In this document: positions 54,090-62,950 of the stretch, in pieces | Layout of the letters: each line of letters starts with the position of its first letter | Position numbering within the stretch: position 1 is the stretch's first letter | Source of the DNA: DASUPK01 sp963736305 | GTDB taxonomy: Bacteria > Actinomycetota > Thermoleophilia > Solirubrobacterales > 70-9 | DNA length: 64,000 nucleotides | Assembly (NCBI GenBank): GCA_963736305.1 | Contig: CAVTOD010000005.1 | Location: 620,001 to 684,000, forward strand | Reading direction: 5' to 3' | The notes under the pieces: model-generated | Seen by the model: only the letters and a program-made list of their open reading frames with translations | The model's database searches: none | Told to the model about the DNA's origin: nothing | Made by a program: the position numbers and the translations under genes

Positions 54090-55003
54090 GTCCCCACCGC
54101 CATCTCCTCGGCGCGCGCGAGGAGCTCATCCGCGCCCGCGGACTTCAGCCGCTCCGCAAGCGCGCCGCCCAGGGCCTCGGGCTCCGATGCGTCGGTCTCG
54201 AGCTCGTCACGGATCCATTCGCTGCCGTCCGGCAGCCCGCAGAACGCCCGCAGCCGCATCCGCCCGCCGCGCTCGAGGGTTGCGATCGCCCCGAGCGGCG
54301 TGTTGCAGCTCGCGTCGAGGGCCGCGACCAGAGCACGCTCGGCGGAAAGGGTCCCGAGGGCGCCGCGGTCGGTGATCGACTCGGCGGCTGTCACGGGGCG
54401 GTCCTTGGCGTGAGGCGCCTCGATCGCCAGCGCGCCCTGGCCGGGCGAGGGAACCACCTCATCGAATTCCAGCGCGAAGCTGATCTGCTCGGCGCGACCG
54501 AGGCGGCGCATTCCAGCGGCCGCCAGCACCAGCCCGTCGAACTCGCCGGCCTCGAGCTTGGCCAATCTCGTATCGACGTTCCCTCGCATCTCGACGACCT
54601 CCAGATCGGGGCGCAACACCAGGATCTGGGCACGGCGCCGCAGGCTTGAGGTGCCGATCCGCGAGCCCTCCGGAACCCTGCCGAGCGAGCTCACGCTCCC
54701 GATGTACGCGTCGCGCGCGTCCTCCCTGGCGGGCACGCCCGCGATCTCCAGGCCGTCGGGCAGCTCAGAAGGCAGGTCCTTGGCGGAATGGACGGCCAGG
54801 TCGATCTCGCCGTCTAGCAGCGCCCGTTCGATCTCCCTGACGAAGCGGGACTTGTCGCCACCCCCCGCCCCGGCGGATCCCTCGTCGCCCGAGGTCCTGA
54901 TCGGGACGACCTCGGCGCCGCTCATCGCCTTGGCGACGAAGTTCGCCTGCGCGAGGGCCAGCGCGCTTCCGCGAGTGCCAAGCCGAAGCGGTGGCTCCGT
55001 CAC
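54086..55003 (-). CDS. hemC: Porphobilinogen deaminase (hydroxymethylbilane synthase)
   Basis: 305 residues from GTG 55003. LRLGTRGSALALAQ, HSAKDLPSELPDGLEI, GTSSLRRRAQ and the cofactor-binding Cys233 in DASCNTPLGA are intact. It polymerises four porphobilinogens. The hemA stop is 7 bases upstream. The frame extends further left into hemA sequence, which is shadow. Confidence 0.96.
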   Translation of the reverse strand: MTEPPLRLGTRGSALALAQANFVAKAMSGAEVVPIRTSGDEGSAGAGGGDKSRFVREIERALLDGEIDLAVHSAKDLPSELPDGLEIAGVPAREDARDAYIGSVSSLGRVPEGSRIGTSSLRRRAQILVLRPDLEVVEMRGNVDTRLAKLEAGEFDGLVLAAAGMRRLGRAEQISFALEFDEVVPSPGQGALAIEAPHAKDRPVTAAESITDRGALGTLSAERALVAALDASCNTPLGAIATLERGGRMRLRAFCGLPDGSEWIRDELETDASEPEALGGALAERLKSAGADELLARAEEMAVGT

Positions 55004-55010
55004 CGCTGCC

Positions 55011-56354
55011 TCAGCCGCGTTCGTTGCGACGGCGCCTCTCGTCGAGGTCGGCGACGTCGGAGCCCTCTGCGGTGTCCGGCTCGGTGCCGGCGTCGAGCCC
55101 GAAAAGCTCGCGGAGAGCGCTGACCTGGAGATAGGCGTCCCCGCGGTCGGCCATCCCCTTGATCCTGACGGTGGGCTCGTGCAGCAGGCGGTTCGCGATC
55201 GCGCGGGCCATCTGGTCGATCCGCTCGCGGTCGGTGGCGGAGAGGCTCTCCCAGCGGGTGGCGTTCTCGGCGAGCACCTGGGCGACGATGGAGTCGGCGC
55301 GCTCACGCAGGGCGGCGACCGTCGGCATCACCTCCTGGGCGCCGAGCCAGCGCTCGAAGCGGGCAAGCTCGGAGTCGAGGATCCCGCTCGCCCGGCGCGC
55401 CTCGGCCTCGCGACCGGAGGCGTTCTGCTCGACGATCGCCTGGACCTCGTCGACGTCGTAGAGGCTGACGCCTTCGACCTCGCGCGTCTCGGGGTCGATG
55501 TCACGGGGTACGGCGAGGTCGATGAGCAACAGCGGCCTGCCCTCGCGCTCGCCCATGATCAGCTCGAGCTCCGAGCGCTCGATCAGGTGATGGGGCGAGT
55601 TGGTGGCCGAGACGACGATGTCCGCGCCGGCGAGCTGCACCGGCAGGTCGTCGATGCGGACGGCCTTGCCGCCGAACTTCTGGGCCAGAGAGATCGCGCG
55701 GTTGTAGCCGCGGTTGGCGATGAAGACAGCGTCCGAGCCGCGCGCGGCGAGGGCGCGGGCGGTGAGCTCTGAGGTCTCGCCGGCCCCGATCAGCAGCACA
55801 CGCCGCTGGGAGAGATCGCCGAGGTTCCGCTGCGCGAGCTCGACGGCGACTGAGGGAATGGAGACGCCCTTCTGGCCGACCGCCGTCTCGGTCCGCGCGC
55901 GCTTGCCGGCCGCGAGCGCCCCGCGGAACATCCGGTTGAGAATCGGGCCGGGCGCACCCTCGACGAGGGCCAGCTCGTAGGCGCGCTTCACCTGCCCCTG
56001 GATCTCGGCCTCGCCGACGATCATCGAGTCGAGTCCCGCGGTGACGCGGTAAAGGTGCCTGGCCGCCTCCGCGCCGCGGAGCGAGTAGAGCGGGCCGAGC
56101 AGCTCGGTCGGCCGGATCCCGGCCTCCCGCGCCAAGACCCCGAGGCCGGCGGCCTCTGCCTCGACCGAGTCGGTCGCCACCAGGTAGAGCTCGCTGCGGT
56201 TGCAGGTCGAGAGCGCCACGGCCTCGCTGATCGGCTCCTCGGAGACGAGCGCGTTCAGCACCCCGGCGGCGCGACCCTCGGTGAGCGCGAGCTGCTCGCG
56301 CAGCGCCAGTGGGGCCGTGTGGTGGGAGACGCCCAGGGCAAGCAGGCCGCTCAT
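55011..56354 (-). CDS. hemA: Glutamyl-tRNA reductase
   Basis: 447 residues. Catalytic Cys51 in STCNRSELY, GVSHHTAPL at the N-terminus, GEAEIQGQVKRAYE, and the NADPH-binding VLLIGAGETSEL. First committed enzyme of the C5 route to aminolevulinate; substrate is charged tRNA-Glu. The C-terminal about 25 residues are charged and disordered. Overlaps ccmD by 4 bases. Confidence 0.97.
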   Translation of the reverse strand: MSGLLALGVSHHTAPLALREQLALTEGRAAGVLNALVSEEPISEAVALSTCNRSELYLVATDSVEAEAAGLGVLAREAGIRPTELLGPLYSLRGAEAARHLYRVTAGLDSMIVGEAEIQGQVKRAYELALVEGAPGPILNRMFRGALAAGKRARTETAVGQKGVSIPSVAVELAQRNLGDLSQRRVLLIGAGETSELTARALAARGSDAVFIANRGYNRAISLAQKFGGKAVRIDDLPVQLAGADIVVSATNSPHHLIERSELELIMGEREGRPLLLIDLAVPRDIDPETREVEGVSLYDVDEVQAIVEQNASGREAEARRASGILDSELARFERWLGAQEVMPTVAALRERADSIVAQVLAENATRWESLSATDRERIDQMARAIANRLLHEPTVRIKGMADRGDAYLQVSALRELFGLDAGTEPDTAEGSDVADLDERRRRNERG

Positions 56355-56593
56355 CCGCGACCCCCTTGACGCACCGCCTCGATCTCCTGCTCACGCTCGC
56401 GGATCTGCCCGACGCCGCGGTCCGTGGTCTGGCCCTGCGAGCGGTCGGCGAGATCGGCGAGGGAGCCGAGCTCGCGCTGGATGCGCTGGAGCTTGGCGGC
56501 CATGATCGCCACATAGACCAGGAGCAGCAGCAGGAAGACGAGGTAGGCGCCGCCGACATAGCGGTCCGCGCTTTCGATCGCAAGCGGAATCAC
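56351..56593 (-). CDS. ccmD: CcmD-like small membrane protein
   Basis: 80 residues from GTG 56593. One membrane helix (about 14-35, YVGGAYLVFLLLLLVYVAIMAAKL) followed by a charged cytoplasmic helix, the layout of the haem exporter accessory protein CcmD. Overlaps ccmC and hemA by 4 bases each. Assignment is mainly by position and topology. Confidence 0.8.
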   Translation of the reverse strand: MIPLAIESADRYVGGAYLVFLLLLLVYVAIMAAKLQRIQRELGSLADLADRSQGQTTDRGVGQIREREQEIEAVRQGGRG

Positions 56594-57285
56594 GCGGCCG
56601 CCTCCAGCGCTCGGCGGATCTTGCTCAGGTTCCCCGAGGCCGTCTTGCCGTCGAGCTCGAACCAGACCAGCGTCGTCCAGAGCAGCGCCACACCCGCGAT
56701 GCAGACCAGGAAGGCGAACAACATCGAATCCGGCAGGCCGCCGGCGGAGGAAAACGTCCTGGGATGCACCAGCGGCTGCGCCAGCCGGACGGCGAGGAAG
56801 TTGAGCGGCACGAATGCCCCGGCGGTGATCGCGAAGACCGAGGCGTAGCGCGCCTGGCGCTCGCGATCCTCGATCGCGTAGCGGAGCGGGTAGTAGGTGG
56901 CGTAGAGCAGGAAGACGATCAGGAAGCTGACCAGCGTCGGCTCGCGCCATTCCCACCACACGCCCCAGGATCCCTTCGCCCAGATCGCGCCGGTGAGCAG
57001 GACGGCGAGGCCGAAGATCACCGAGATGTGGATCGAGACGTAGGAGCGCGCGTCGTGCTTGGGATCGCCGGTTCGCAGGTGCCGGATGGCGTGGATCGCG
57101 GCAACCATGAATCCGACCAGCGCGACGGTCGCCAGCGGCACGTGCAGGTAGAAGATCTTCTGGATGAAGCCCTGGTCGGCGTCCTCGGGCGCGTAGAGGA
57201 AGGCGAGGGCGTAGCCGGCGCCCATCACGGCGACGGTCGCGATCGCGAGACGGCGGAGCGTTATCGATCTGAGCGCTGTGGCCAT
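56590..57285 (-). CDS. ccmC: Haem exporter protein CcmC
   Basis: 231 residues with six membrane helices. FYLHVPLATVALVGF and the tryptophan-rich WGVWWEWREPTLVSF motif (WWD-type haem-binding segment) plus conserved His residues mark CcmC, which presents haem outside the membrane to CcmE. ATG 57285 is 14 bases after the ccmB stop. Confidence 0.93.
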   Translation of the reverse strand: MATALRSITLRRLAIATVAVMGAGYALAFLYAPEDADQGFIQKIFYLHVPLATVALVGFMVAAIHAIRHLRTGDPKHDARSYVSIHISVIFGLAVLLTGAIWAKGSWGVWWEWREPTLVSFLIVFLLYATYYPLRYAIEDRERQARYASVFAITAGAFVPLNFLAVRLAQPLVHPRTFSSAGGLPDSMLFAFLVCIAGVALLWTTLVWFELDGKTASGNLSKIRRALEAAA

Positions 57286-57299
57286 TCGATGTCCCGGGG

Positions 57300-57968
57300 C
57301 TAGTCCTCGAGCAGGAAGTCGAAGGTCGCGTAACCCACCAGGAGGAAGATCAGATCGTAGAGGCCGAGCAACGCCAGCCATGTTCCGAAGCGCCCATAGT
57401 CGGGGCCGCCGGACGCCAGGAGGTGCTCGCCCGCCCCCGCGGCCGCGATCACGAGCGGGATCAGCAGGGGCAGGAGGATCAGCGGCGCGAGCAGGTCCCG
57501 GGCGCTCGACATTGTCGCGATCGTCGAGATCATCGTCCCGGTGGCGGCCAACCCGATGTTCGCGAGCAGCAGGACGAGGGCGAACGGGATCAGCCCGGAG
57601 ACCGAATCGAGGAAGAACAGGGCGAAGATCGGCACCGCGATCACCTCGAGGACCACGAGGTAGATGACCAGCGCGCTCGCTTTGGCGGCGAACAGGACGG
57701 TGCGGTCGACCGGCGCCAGGCGGATCAGGTCGAAGCCGCCCTCCTCCCGCTCGGCGACGAACAGCCGGTTGATCGCGAGCAGGGCGGCGAACAGGAGCGT
57801 CGGCACCAGCACGCCGGCCGCGAGCTCCCCGTCGAGGGTGGTGCGGTCGAGCCCGAATCGGAAGATCACGAACGCGCTGATCGCGAACAGCGCCATCGCG
57901 GGCAGCGAGCGCAACGTCCGGAGCTCGACCCGGAGGTCCTTGCGCAGGAGCGCGGAGAAGGGGCTCAT
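57300..57968 (-). CDS. ccmB: Haem exporter protein CcmB (ABC permease)
   Basis: 222 residues, six membrane helices. N-terminal ALLRKDLRVELRT and EREEGGFDLIRLAPVDRTVLFAAK are family signatures. Forms the ABC complex with CcmA. Overlaps ccmA by 4 bases. Confidence 0.92.
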   Translation of the reverse strand: MSPFSALLRKDLRVELRTLRSLPAMALFAISAFVIFRFGLDRTTLDGELAAGVLVPTLLFAALLAINRLFVAEREEGGFDLIRLAPVDRTVLFAAKASALVIYLVVLEVIAVPIFALFFLDSVSGLIPFALVLLLANIGLAATGTMISTIATMSSARDLLAPLILLPLLIPLVIAAAGAGEHLLASGGPDYGRFGTWLALLGLYDLIFLLVGYATFDFLLED

Positions 57969-58636
57969 CTCAGCTCCAGCACGACGTCCGCTCCGGCCGT
58001 CGCGGACTCCCGGTCGTGGCTGACGACGACCCGGCTCGGGCCGTTGCCAGAGCCGATCAGCGGCTCGACCAGCAGGCGGGCCTCGGCGTCCAGATGGGCA
58101 TCGGGCTCGTCGAGAAGAACCAGCTCGGGCTCGTGCAGGACGGCGCGGCAGATGTCGATCCGCTGCTTCATTCCCGCCGAGAGCTCCGCGACGCGATCGT
58201 CGCCGCGGGCGGTCATCCCGACCGCCTCGAGCAGCCGCTCGATCCGTGCCGCCGAGCCCTGCGGATCGAGCCCGTGCAGCGCGCCCACCAGGTTCAAATT
58301 CTCCCGCGGGCTGAGATCGCGATAGAGAAGCGGAGCGTGCCCGAGGTAGCCGACCCGGCCCCGCAGGAGATGGACCTCCTTGGGCAGGGAGCAGCCGAGC
58401 ACCGAGACCTGGCCGTCGCTCGGTCGCAGCAGCCCGGCGAGGACGCGCAGCAGGGTCGACTTGCCGGAGCCGTTCGGCCCGAGCACGGCGAGGCTCTCAC
58501 CCGACTCCACGCGCGCGCTGATGCTGCCCAGAGCGGTGCGGTCACCGAAGTCGCGGCGCAGGCGGATCAGCTCGATCGCCGGCCGGCTGGTCACGCTCGC
58601 CGTGGGTCTCTCCGCCGCCGCGGTTTGCTCCGCCAT
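57965..58636 (-). CDS. ccmA: Cytochrome c biogenesis ATP-binding protein CcmA
   Basis: 223 residues. Walker A GPNGSGKSTLL, signature ELSAGMKQRIDICRA, Walker B LVLLDEPDAHLD, and H-loop VSHDRES. First gene of the ccmABCD-hemA-hemC-cobA/hemD operon. The start is set at ATG 58636 rather than TTG 58645 because TAGCTT (58650-58645) looks like a -10 box whose start point would fall between the two, suggesting a near-leaderless transcript. Confidence 0.92.
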   Translation of the reverse strand: MAEQTAAAERPTASVTSRPAIELIRLRRDFGDRTALGSISARVESGESLAVLGPNGSGKSTLLRVLAGLLRPSDGQVSVLGCSLPKEVHLLRGRVGYLGHAPLLYRDLSPRENLNLVGALHGLDPQGSAARIERLLEAVGMTARGDDRVAELSAGMKQRIDICRAVLHEPELVLLDEPDAHLDAEARLLVEPLIGSGNGPSRVVVSHDRESATAGADVVLELR

Positions 58637-58676
58637 CGCGAGCAAAGCTAGCGATGATCGGGAGGGCGTCCTGCGC

Positions 58677-59558
58677 TTAGAGCTTCATGCAGTAGCCGTA
58701 GGCGGTGATGTTCGCCGCCGGACCGAACAGGTTCATCCCGGACGCCGACCAACCGCCGTCGCCGGTGATGACGCCGTTGGTGAGGAGGGTCGACCCCGCC
58801 GGCGAGCTGCTGAAGCCGCCGAAGACGATTTGCCCAGCCGGGCAGGACGGTGTCGTGGCCGTCGCAAAGTCACCCGTCGCGACCGAGGTGGATGCGGAGA
58901 CCTCCGTGACCAGCGGGTTCTTGCTCCGCCAGCAGTAGGCGATCGCGGTCAGCTCGCCACCGAAGCTGCCGAATGCGCGTCCCGTGACGCTCCATGATTT
59001 GTCGGAGATCGCCCGGGACTCGGTGATGTAGTCGCCTCCTCGCGCGGTGAAGTCGGTGCGCTGGAACCCGCCGCCAAACAGATGTCGGCGCCCGGGGCAG
59101 GTGGCAACCGCGGTCTTCGTCTCGCCCGGATTGACGAAGACGGTCTTGTGCGGCGGGGTGACGTGTCTTTGCTTGCGGGCGCACACGGCCTGCAGGGTCA
59201 CGCTCCGCGGGGTGGTGCTCCCTGGCGATGGATCGAACAGCACCACGGTGCTGTGGTAGCCGTGTTGGACGCCGAGCCGCTCGTAGGAGTGGGGGTAGAT
59301 CCCCTCACCGTCGGCGTCGGGGAGCGGCGAGCCGGTCATGCCTCCGCCCAGCGGCACGAGTTGCCCCGGGCAGCGAACCGTCAGCCGTCGCTTCGCATTC
59401 GCCCCGCTGACCCCATAGGTCTTGTGCACATAGGTGACGGACCTGGCGGCCGCACGCTCCGTGCCGATCAGCACTGCGAGGGCGCTGCAGGCGAAGAGCA
59501 GCGCCAGCGCGGCGCCGATGCCCAGCCCTGTCCTTGGGTGCCTCGAGATCATTCCCAC
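58677..59558 (-). CDS. Secreted protein with three cysteine/glycine repeats
   Basis: 293 residues (ATG at 59552 is an alternative start). Signal peptide to about residue 38. The mature part is three repeats of about 80 residues, each opening with a CPG/CPAG-x(4-5)-GGG/GG-F type motif (RCPGQLVPLGGGM, TCPGRRHLFGGGF, SCPAGQIVFGG) and closing with a second cysteine (LQAVCARKQ, IAYCWRSKN, YGYCMKL), probably one disulphide per repeat. No enzyme motif seen. Function unknown. Confidence 0.8.
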   Translation of the reverse strand: MGMISRHPRTGLGIGAALALLFACSALAVLIGTERAAARSVTYVHKTYGVSGANAKRRLTVRCPGQLVPLGGGMTGSPLPDADGEGIYPHSYERLGVQHGYHSTVVLFDPSPGSTTPRSVTLQAVCARKQRHVTPPHKTVFVNPGETKTAVATCPGRRHLFGGGFQRTDFTARGGDYITESRAISDKSWSVTGRAFGSFGGELTAIAYCWRSKNPLVTEVSASTSVATGDFATATTPSCPAGQIVFGGFSSSPAGSTLLTNGVITGDGGWSASGMNLFGPAANITAYGYCMKL

Positions 59559-59633
59559 CTGTAACCCATCGGCAGCGCGTTAGTCCCGGTTGAGGGCAAT
59601 CTCCCGCGTCCCGTTTTTACGGCGAAGCCGCGC

Positions 59634-61304
59634 CTACTGGCCCTTCTTCATCGTGCGGCGGGTGACCTCCACCAGAGGACGGAATCCCGCGCGCAGCGCC
59701 TTCATCCGGTTGCCGTTGCGGCTGTAGAGCACCTGCGCCGAGGCGCGGATCGCGTCGGCGAGCTTGCGGTCGTACGGCTGCCACCACATGTCCCTTGCCC
59801 AGCCGGGCTCCCAGGCGAACTGCTTGATGTTGACGCACTCGTAGAAGCCGAACTTGGAGTGCGAGCGGCCGAGGCCGGAGTCCTTGACGCCGCCCCATGC
59901 GCACTGGCACGCGCCGTGCGAGAAGGAGTGGTCGTTCACCCAGACCATCCCGCACTCGATCTGATGGGACATGCGCTCGCCCTTGGCGCGGTCCTTGGTC
60001 CAGACCGACGCGCCGAGGCCGAACTGTGAGTCGTTGGCGAGAGTGAGCGCCTCCTCCTCCGAGCGCACCCTCATCACCGGCAGAACGGGGCCGAAGATCT
60101 CCTCGTTCATGATCCGCATGTCGTGCGTGACGTCGGCGAGTACGACCGGGGCGATGAAGCTTCCCTTCATGCCCTTGATCTTGGTCGGGCCGCCGGTGAG
60201 TTTCTTGGCGCCGCTCTTCACGGCATCGTCGATGAGCTCCGTGACGATCTTCGCCTGGTCATCGGAGACCATGGGCCCGATCTCGGTCGTCCACTCGCGA
60301 GGGTCACCGACGGTGAGGCGCTCGGTTTCGCGGACGACACCCTCCAGGAACCGGTCGGCGACCTCTTCGACGACGTAGACCCGCTCGATCCCCGAGCAGG
60401 TCTGGCCGGCGTTGGCGAAGCCGCCCCAGACGGCGCCCGAGATCGCGTTGGCGAGGTCGGCGTCGGCGCAGACGATCTGCGGGTCCTTGCCGCCGAGCTC
60501 GAGCACCGAGCCCTTCATCCGCTTGGCGCACTCGACGCCGACCTTGCGGCCGACCTCGACCGAGCCGGTGAAGAAGATCTTCCCGGCCGTGGACTTGACC
60601 AGCGCGTCGCCGATCCGGCCGCCGCCGTGGACGGTGCGGACCAGGCCCTCCGGCAGGCCGGCCTTCTCGAAGGTCTGGCGGATCCGCTCTCCGATCAGCG
60701 GGGTGAGGCTGGCGGGCTTCAGGACGACGCCGTTCCCGGCCATCAGGGCGATCGCGACCTCGCCGAAGGGGATCGACCACGGGTAGTTCCAGGGGGCGAT
60801 CACTCCGACCACGCCGATCGGCTCGTAGGTGAACTTGGCGCTCTTCGACTTGAGGATGACCGGCATCGAGAGCTTCTCGTCGGAGAGGATGCTCGGCCCG
60901 TTGTCGGCGATCCACTTGAGCGAGTCGACCGTGGGGAGGATCTCCATCGTGTAGCTCTCGACCCGCGGCTTGCCCTGCTCGTTGGTGAGCAGCTCGGCGA
61001 TCTCGTCGAGCTCGGCCAGCAGCACGTCGATGGCCCGGCGCATGTAGCGCGCGCGGTCCTCGAGCGAGAGAGCGGCCCAGAACGGCTGCACCTCCGCGAC
61101 CTCGTCGACGATCCCCTGGACCTTCGCCGGGGTGATCGTCTCGACCGTCCCGACCAGCTCGCCGGTCGCCGGGTTGAAGGATTCGAGCGCGGGCTTGGGC
61201 TTCGCCTTGGACTTGGTGCGCTTCGCTGAGGCCTTGGTGCTCTTGTTGCCGTTGGAGCTGGACTTCCGGCTCGTGCCGGTCTTGCGGGTGCGGCTCGCCT
61301 CCAT
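59634..61304 (-). CDS. Aldehyde dehydrogenase with basic N-terminal tail
   Basis: 556 residues. Standard NAD(P)-dependent fold: APWNYPWSIP, GKIFFTGSVEVG, catalytic Glu269 (LELGGKDP) and Cys303 (NAGQTCSG). The first about 38 residues are almost only Ser, Lys, Thr, Arg and Ala (KSTKASAKRTKSKAKPKP), not part of the enzyme fold. Substrate unknown; the closest pattern is succinate-semialdehyde/aldehyde dehydrogenases of the ALDH3 to ALDH22-like type. ATG 61304 is used; the codon before it is GTG. Confidence 0.93.
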   Translation of the reverse strand: MEASRTRKTGTSRKSSSNGNKSTKASAKRTKSKAKPKPALESFNPATGELVGTVETITPAKVQGIVDEVAEVQPFWAALSLEDRARYMRRAIDVLLAELDEIAELLTNEQGKPRVESYTMEILPTVDSLKWIADNGPSILSDEKLSMPVILKSKSAKFTYEPIGVVGVIAPWNYPWSIPFGEVAIALMAGNGVVLKPASLTPLIGERIRQTFEKAGLPEGLVRTVHGGGRIGDALVKSTAGKIFFTGSVEVGRKVGVECAKRMKGSVLELGGKDPQIVCADADLANAISGAVWGGFANAGQTCSGIERVYVVEEVADRFLEGVVRETERLTVGDPREWTTEIGPMVSDDQAKIVTELIDDAVKSGAKKLTGGPTKIKGMKGSFIAPVVLADVTHDMRIMNEEIFGPVLPVMRVRSEEEALTLANDSQFGLGASVWTKDRAKGERMSHQIECGMVWVNDHSFSHGACQCAWGGVKDSGLGRSHSKFGFYECVNIKQFAWEPGWARDMWWQPYDRKLADAIRASAQVLYSRNGNRMKALRAGFRPLVEVTRRTMKKGQ

Positions 61305-61425
61305 CACTGCGTCCTCTCGTCGCTTGCGCTCGTCCCGGCGATTCTACGCGCGAAGGTTTCCAGGCAGCGACCTCCCGCCGAGGCCGCTCCCTCCCAGCTT
61401 CCCTGCCATACGCCCCCAAGAAAGT

Positions 61426-61460
61426 GAAGGCCGGGAGCAATCCCCGAGCTCCCGGCCTTC
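61426..61460 (-). terminator. Strong inverted repeat upstream of the aldehyde dehydrogenase gene
   Basis: Perfect 13-base stem (GAAGGCCGGGAGC with GCTCCCGGCCTTC), loop of 9. On the minus strand it is followed by ACTTTCTTGG, moderately T-rich, so it may end transcription from rarA before the dehydrogenase gene. The 288-base gap 61308-61595 otherwise holds only the hairpin at 61575 and no supported gene. Confidence 0.55.
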
Positions 61461-61574
61461 GTTGTCCACTCCCCGGCTATTGACGCGCCGGCTCCGGCGA
61501 ACCGCACATCTGCCAGAGCGTCAGACATCGGTCAAAACACGTTCTTCTCAGGAAGGTTGCGCCGCAAAATACGG

Positions 61575-61596
61575 GCGCAGCGGCTTAACGCTGCGC
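61575..61596 (-). terminator. Hairpin abutting the rarA stop codon
   Basis: GCGCAGCG, loop of 6 (TTAAGC on the minus strand), CGCTGCGC, then CCGTATTTTG on the minus strand. It starts at the stop codon and has a short T run, so it is a good candidate intrinsic terminator of rarA. Confidence 0.6.
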
Positions 61597-62939
61597 TAAT
61601 CCTTCGAGAACCGCCGGCGCAGCTGCTCGAGCCGCTTCCGCAGCTCCGCCTCGAAGCCGCGGCCGGTCGGCTCGTAGAAGCGTTCGTCGCGAACGGCCTC
61701 GGGCGCGAGCGGCTGGTCCGTGACGCCGCCGGGCTCGTCGTGTGGATAGCGGTACCCCTCGCCCCGGCCCAGCTCCTTGGCGCCGGGGTAGTGCGCGTCC
61801 TGGAGATAGGGCGGGGGCTCGGCGGCGCCGTGCTCGCGGAGGTGGGCGCTTGCCCGCGAGATCGCCCTCGTCGAGGCGTTCGACTTCGGGGCCAGCGCGA
61901 GATAGGCGGCGGCCTGGGCGAGATTCAGCGTGCACTCCGGCAGCCCGACGCGGTCGACCGCCTGTCCCGCCGCATTGGCGATCAGGAGGGCCTGCGGGTC
62001 CGCGTTCCCGATGTCCTCGGAGGCGAAGATCACCATCCGGCGGGCGATGAAGCGGGGATCCTCGCCGCCCTCGAGCATCACCGCGAGGTAGTAGAGGGAG
62101 GCGTCGACGTCCGATCCGCGGGTGGCCTTGATCCAGGCCGAGATGTAGTCGTAGTGCTTGTCGCCCTCGCGGTCGTAGAGCAAAGCCTTTCGCTGCAACG
62201 CGTCCTCGACGGCGGGGACGCCGATCTCGCTCTCCCCGGCCCGATTCACCGCCTCGGCGGCGCGCTCCAGGGCCGCGAGCGCGACGCGGCCGTCGCCGCC
62301 CGCCCGTGTCGTCAGGACCTGAAGGGCCTCGTCCGAGATCGATGGCGGATCGGGGATGCCTCGGTCGTCGCTGAGCGCCCGGCGAACCAGTGCCTCGAGC
62401 TCCGCTGGGGTCAGCGGGCGGAACTCGTAGATCTGCGAGCGCGAGAGCAGCGCCGAGTTGACCTCGAAGTAGGGGTTCTCGGTGGTGGCGCCGATCAGCG
62501 TGATCAGTCCCTCCTCGACGGCCGGCAGCAGCGCATCCTGCTGAGCCTTGTTGAAGCGATGGATCTCGTCCAGGAAGAAGATCGTCGGGCGACCGGAGGC
62601 GCGGCGATCCCGGGCGCGCGCGATGACCTCGCGCACCTCGGGCCGGCCGGCGTTCACCGCGGAGAGCTCCTCGAAGGCGCCCTTCGCCCGGGCGGCGATG
62701 ATCCGGGCAACCGTCGTCTTGCCGCTCCCCGGCGGCCCGTAGAAGATCGCGCTGTGTGGCTCGCCGGACTCGATCGCGATCCGAAGGGCAGAGCCCGGCT
62801 CGAGCAGATGGGTCTGGCCCGCGAGCTCGTCGAGATTTCGCGGGCGCATTCGGACGGCCAGCGGTGCATCCTCGGGGGGGACGCCAGTCCGGGGTGTCTC
62901 GTCGCCGGTCTGGAAGAGCTGCTCGCCGGGGTCCGCCAT
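61596..62939 (-). CDS. rarA: Replication-associated recombination protein A (RarA/MgsA)
   Basis: 447 residues. AAA+ clamp-loader-like ATPase acting at stalled forks. Walker A YGPPGSGKTT, Walker B FLDEIHRFNKAQQD, sensor GATTENPYFEVN, then the family C-terminal domain (YDYISAWIKATRGSD, DPRFIARRMVIFASEDIGNADP). ATG 62939 is preceded by GGCAGG; the longer frame is not family-like. Divergent from chrA with 11 bases between starts. Confidence 0.96.
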   Translation of the reverse strand: MADPGEQLFQTGDETPRTGVPPEDAPLAVRMRPRNLDELAGQTHLLEPGSALRIAIESGEPHSAIFYGPPGSGKTTVARIIAARAKGAFEELSAVNAGRPEVREVIARARDRRASGRPTIFFLDEIHRFNKAQQDALLPAVEEGLITLIGATTENPYFEVNSALLSRSQIYEFRPLTPAELEALVRRALSDDRGIPDPPSISDEALQVLTTRAGGDGRVALAALERAAEAVNRAGESEIGVPAVEDALQRKALLYDREGDKHYDYISAWIKATRGSDVDASLYYLAVMLEGGEDPRFIARRMVIFASEDIGNADPQALLIANAAGQAVDRVGLPECTLNLAQAAAYLALAPKSNASTRAISRASAHLREHGAAEPPPYLQDAHYPGAKELGRGEGYRYPHDEPGGVTDQPLAPEAVRDERFYEPTGRGFEAELRKRLEQLRRRFSKD

Positions 62940-62950
62940 CCTGCCGCAGT

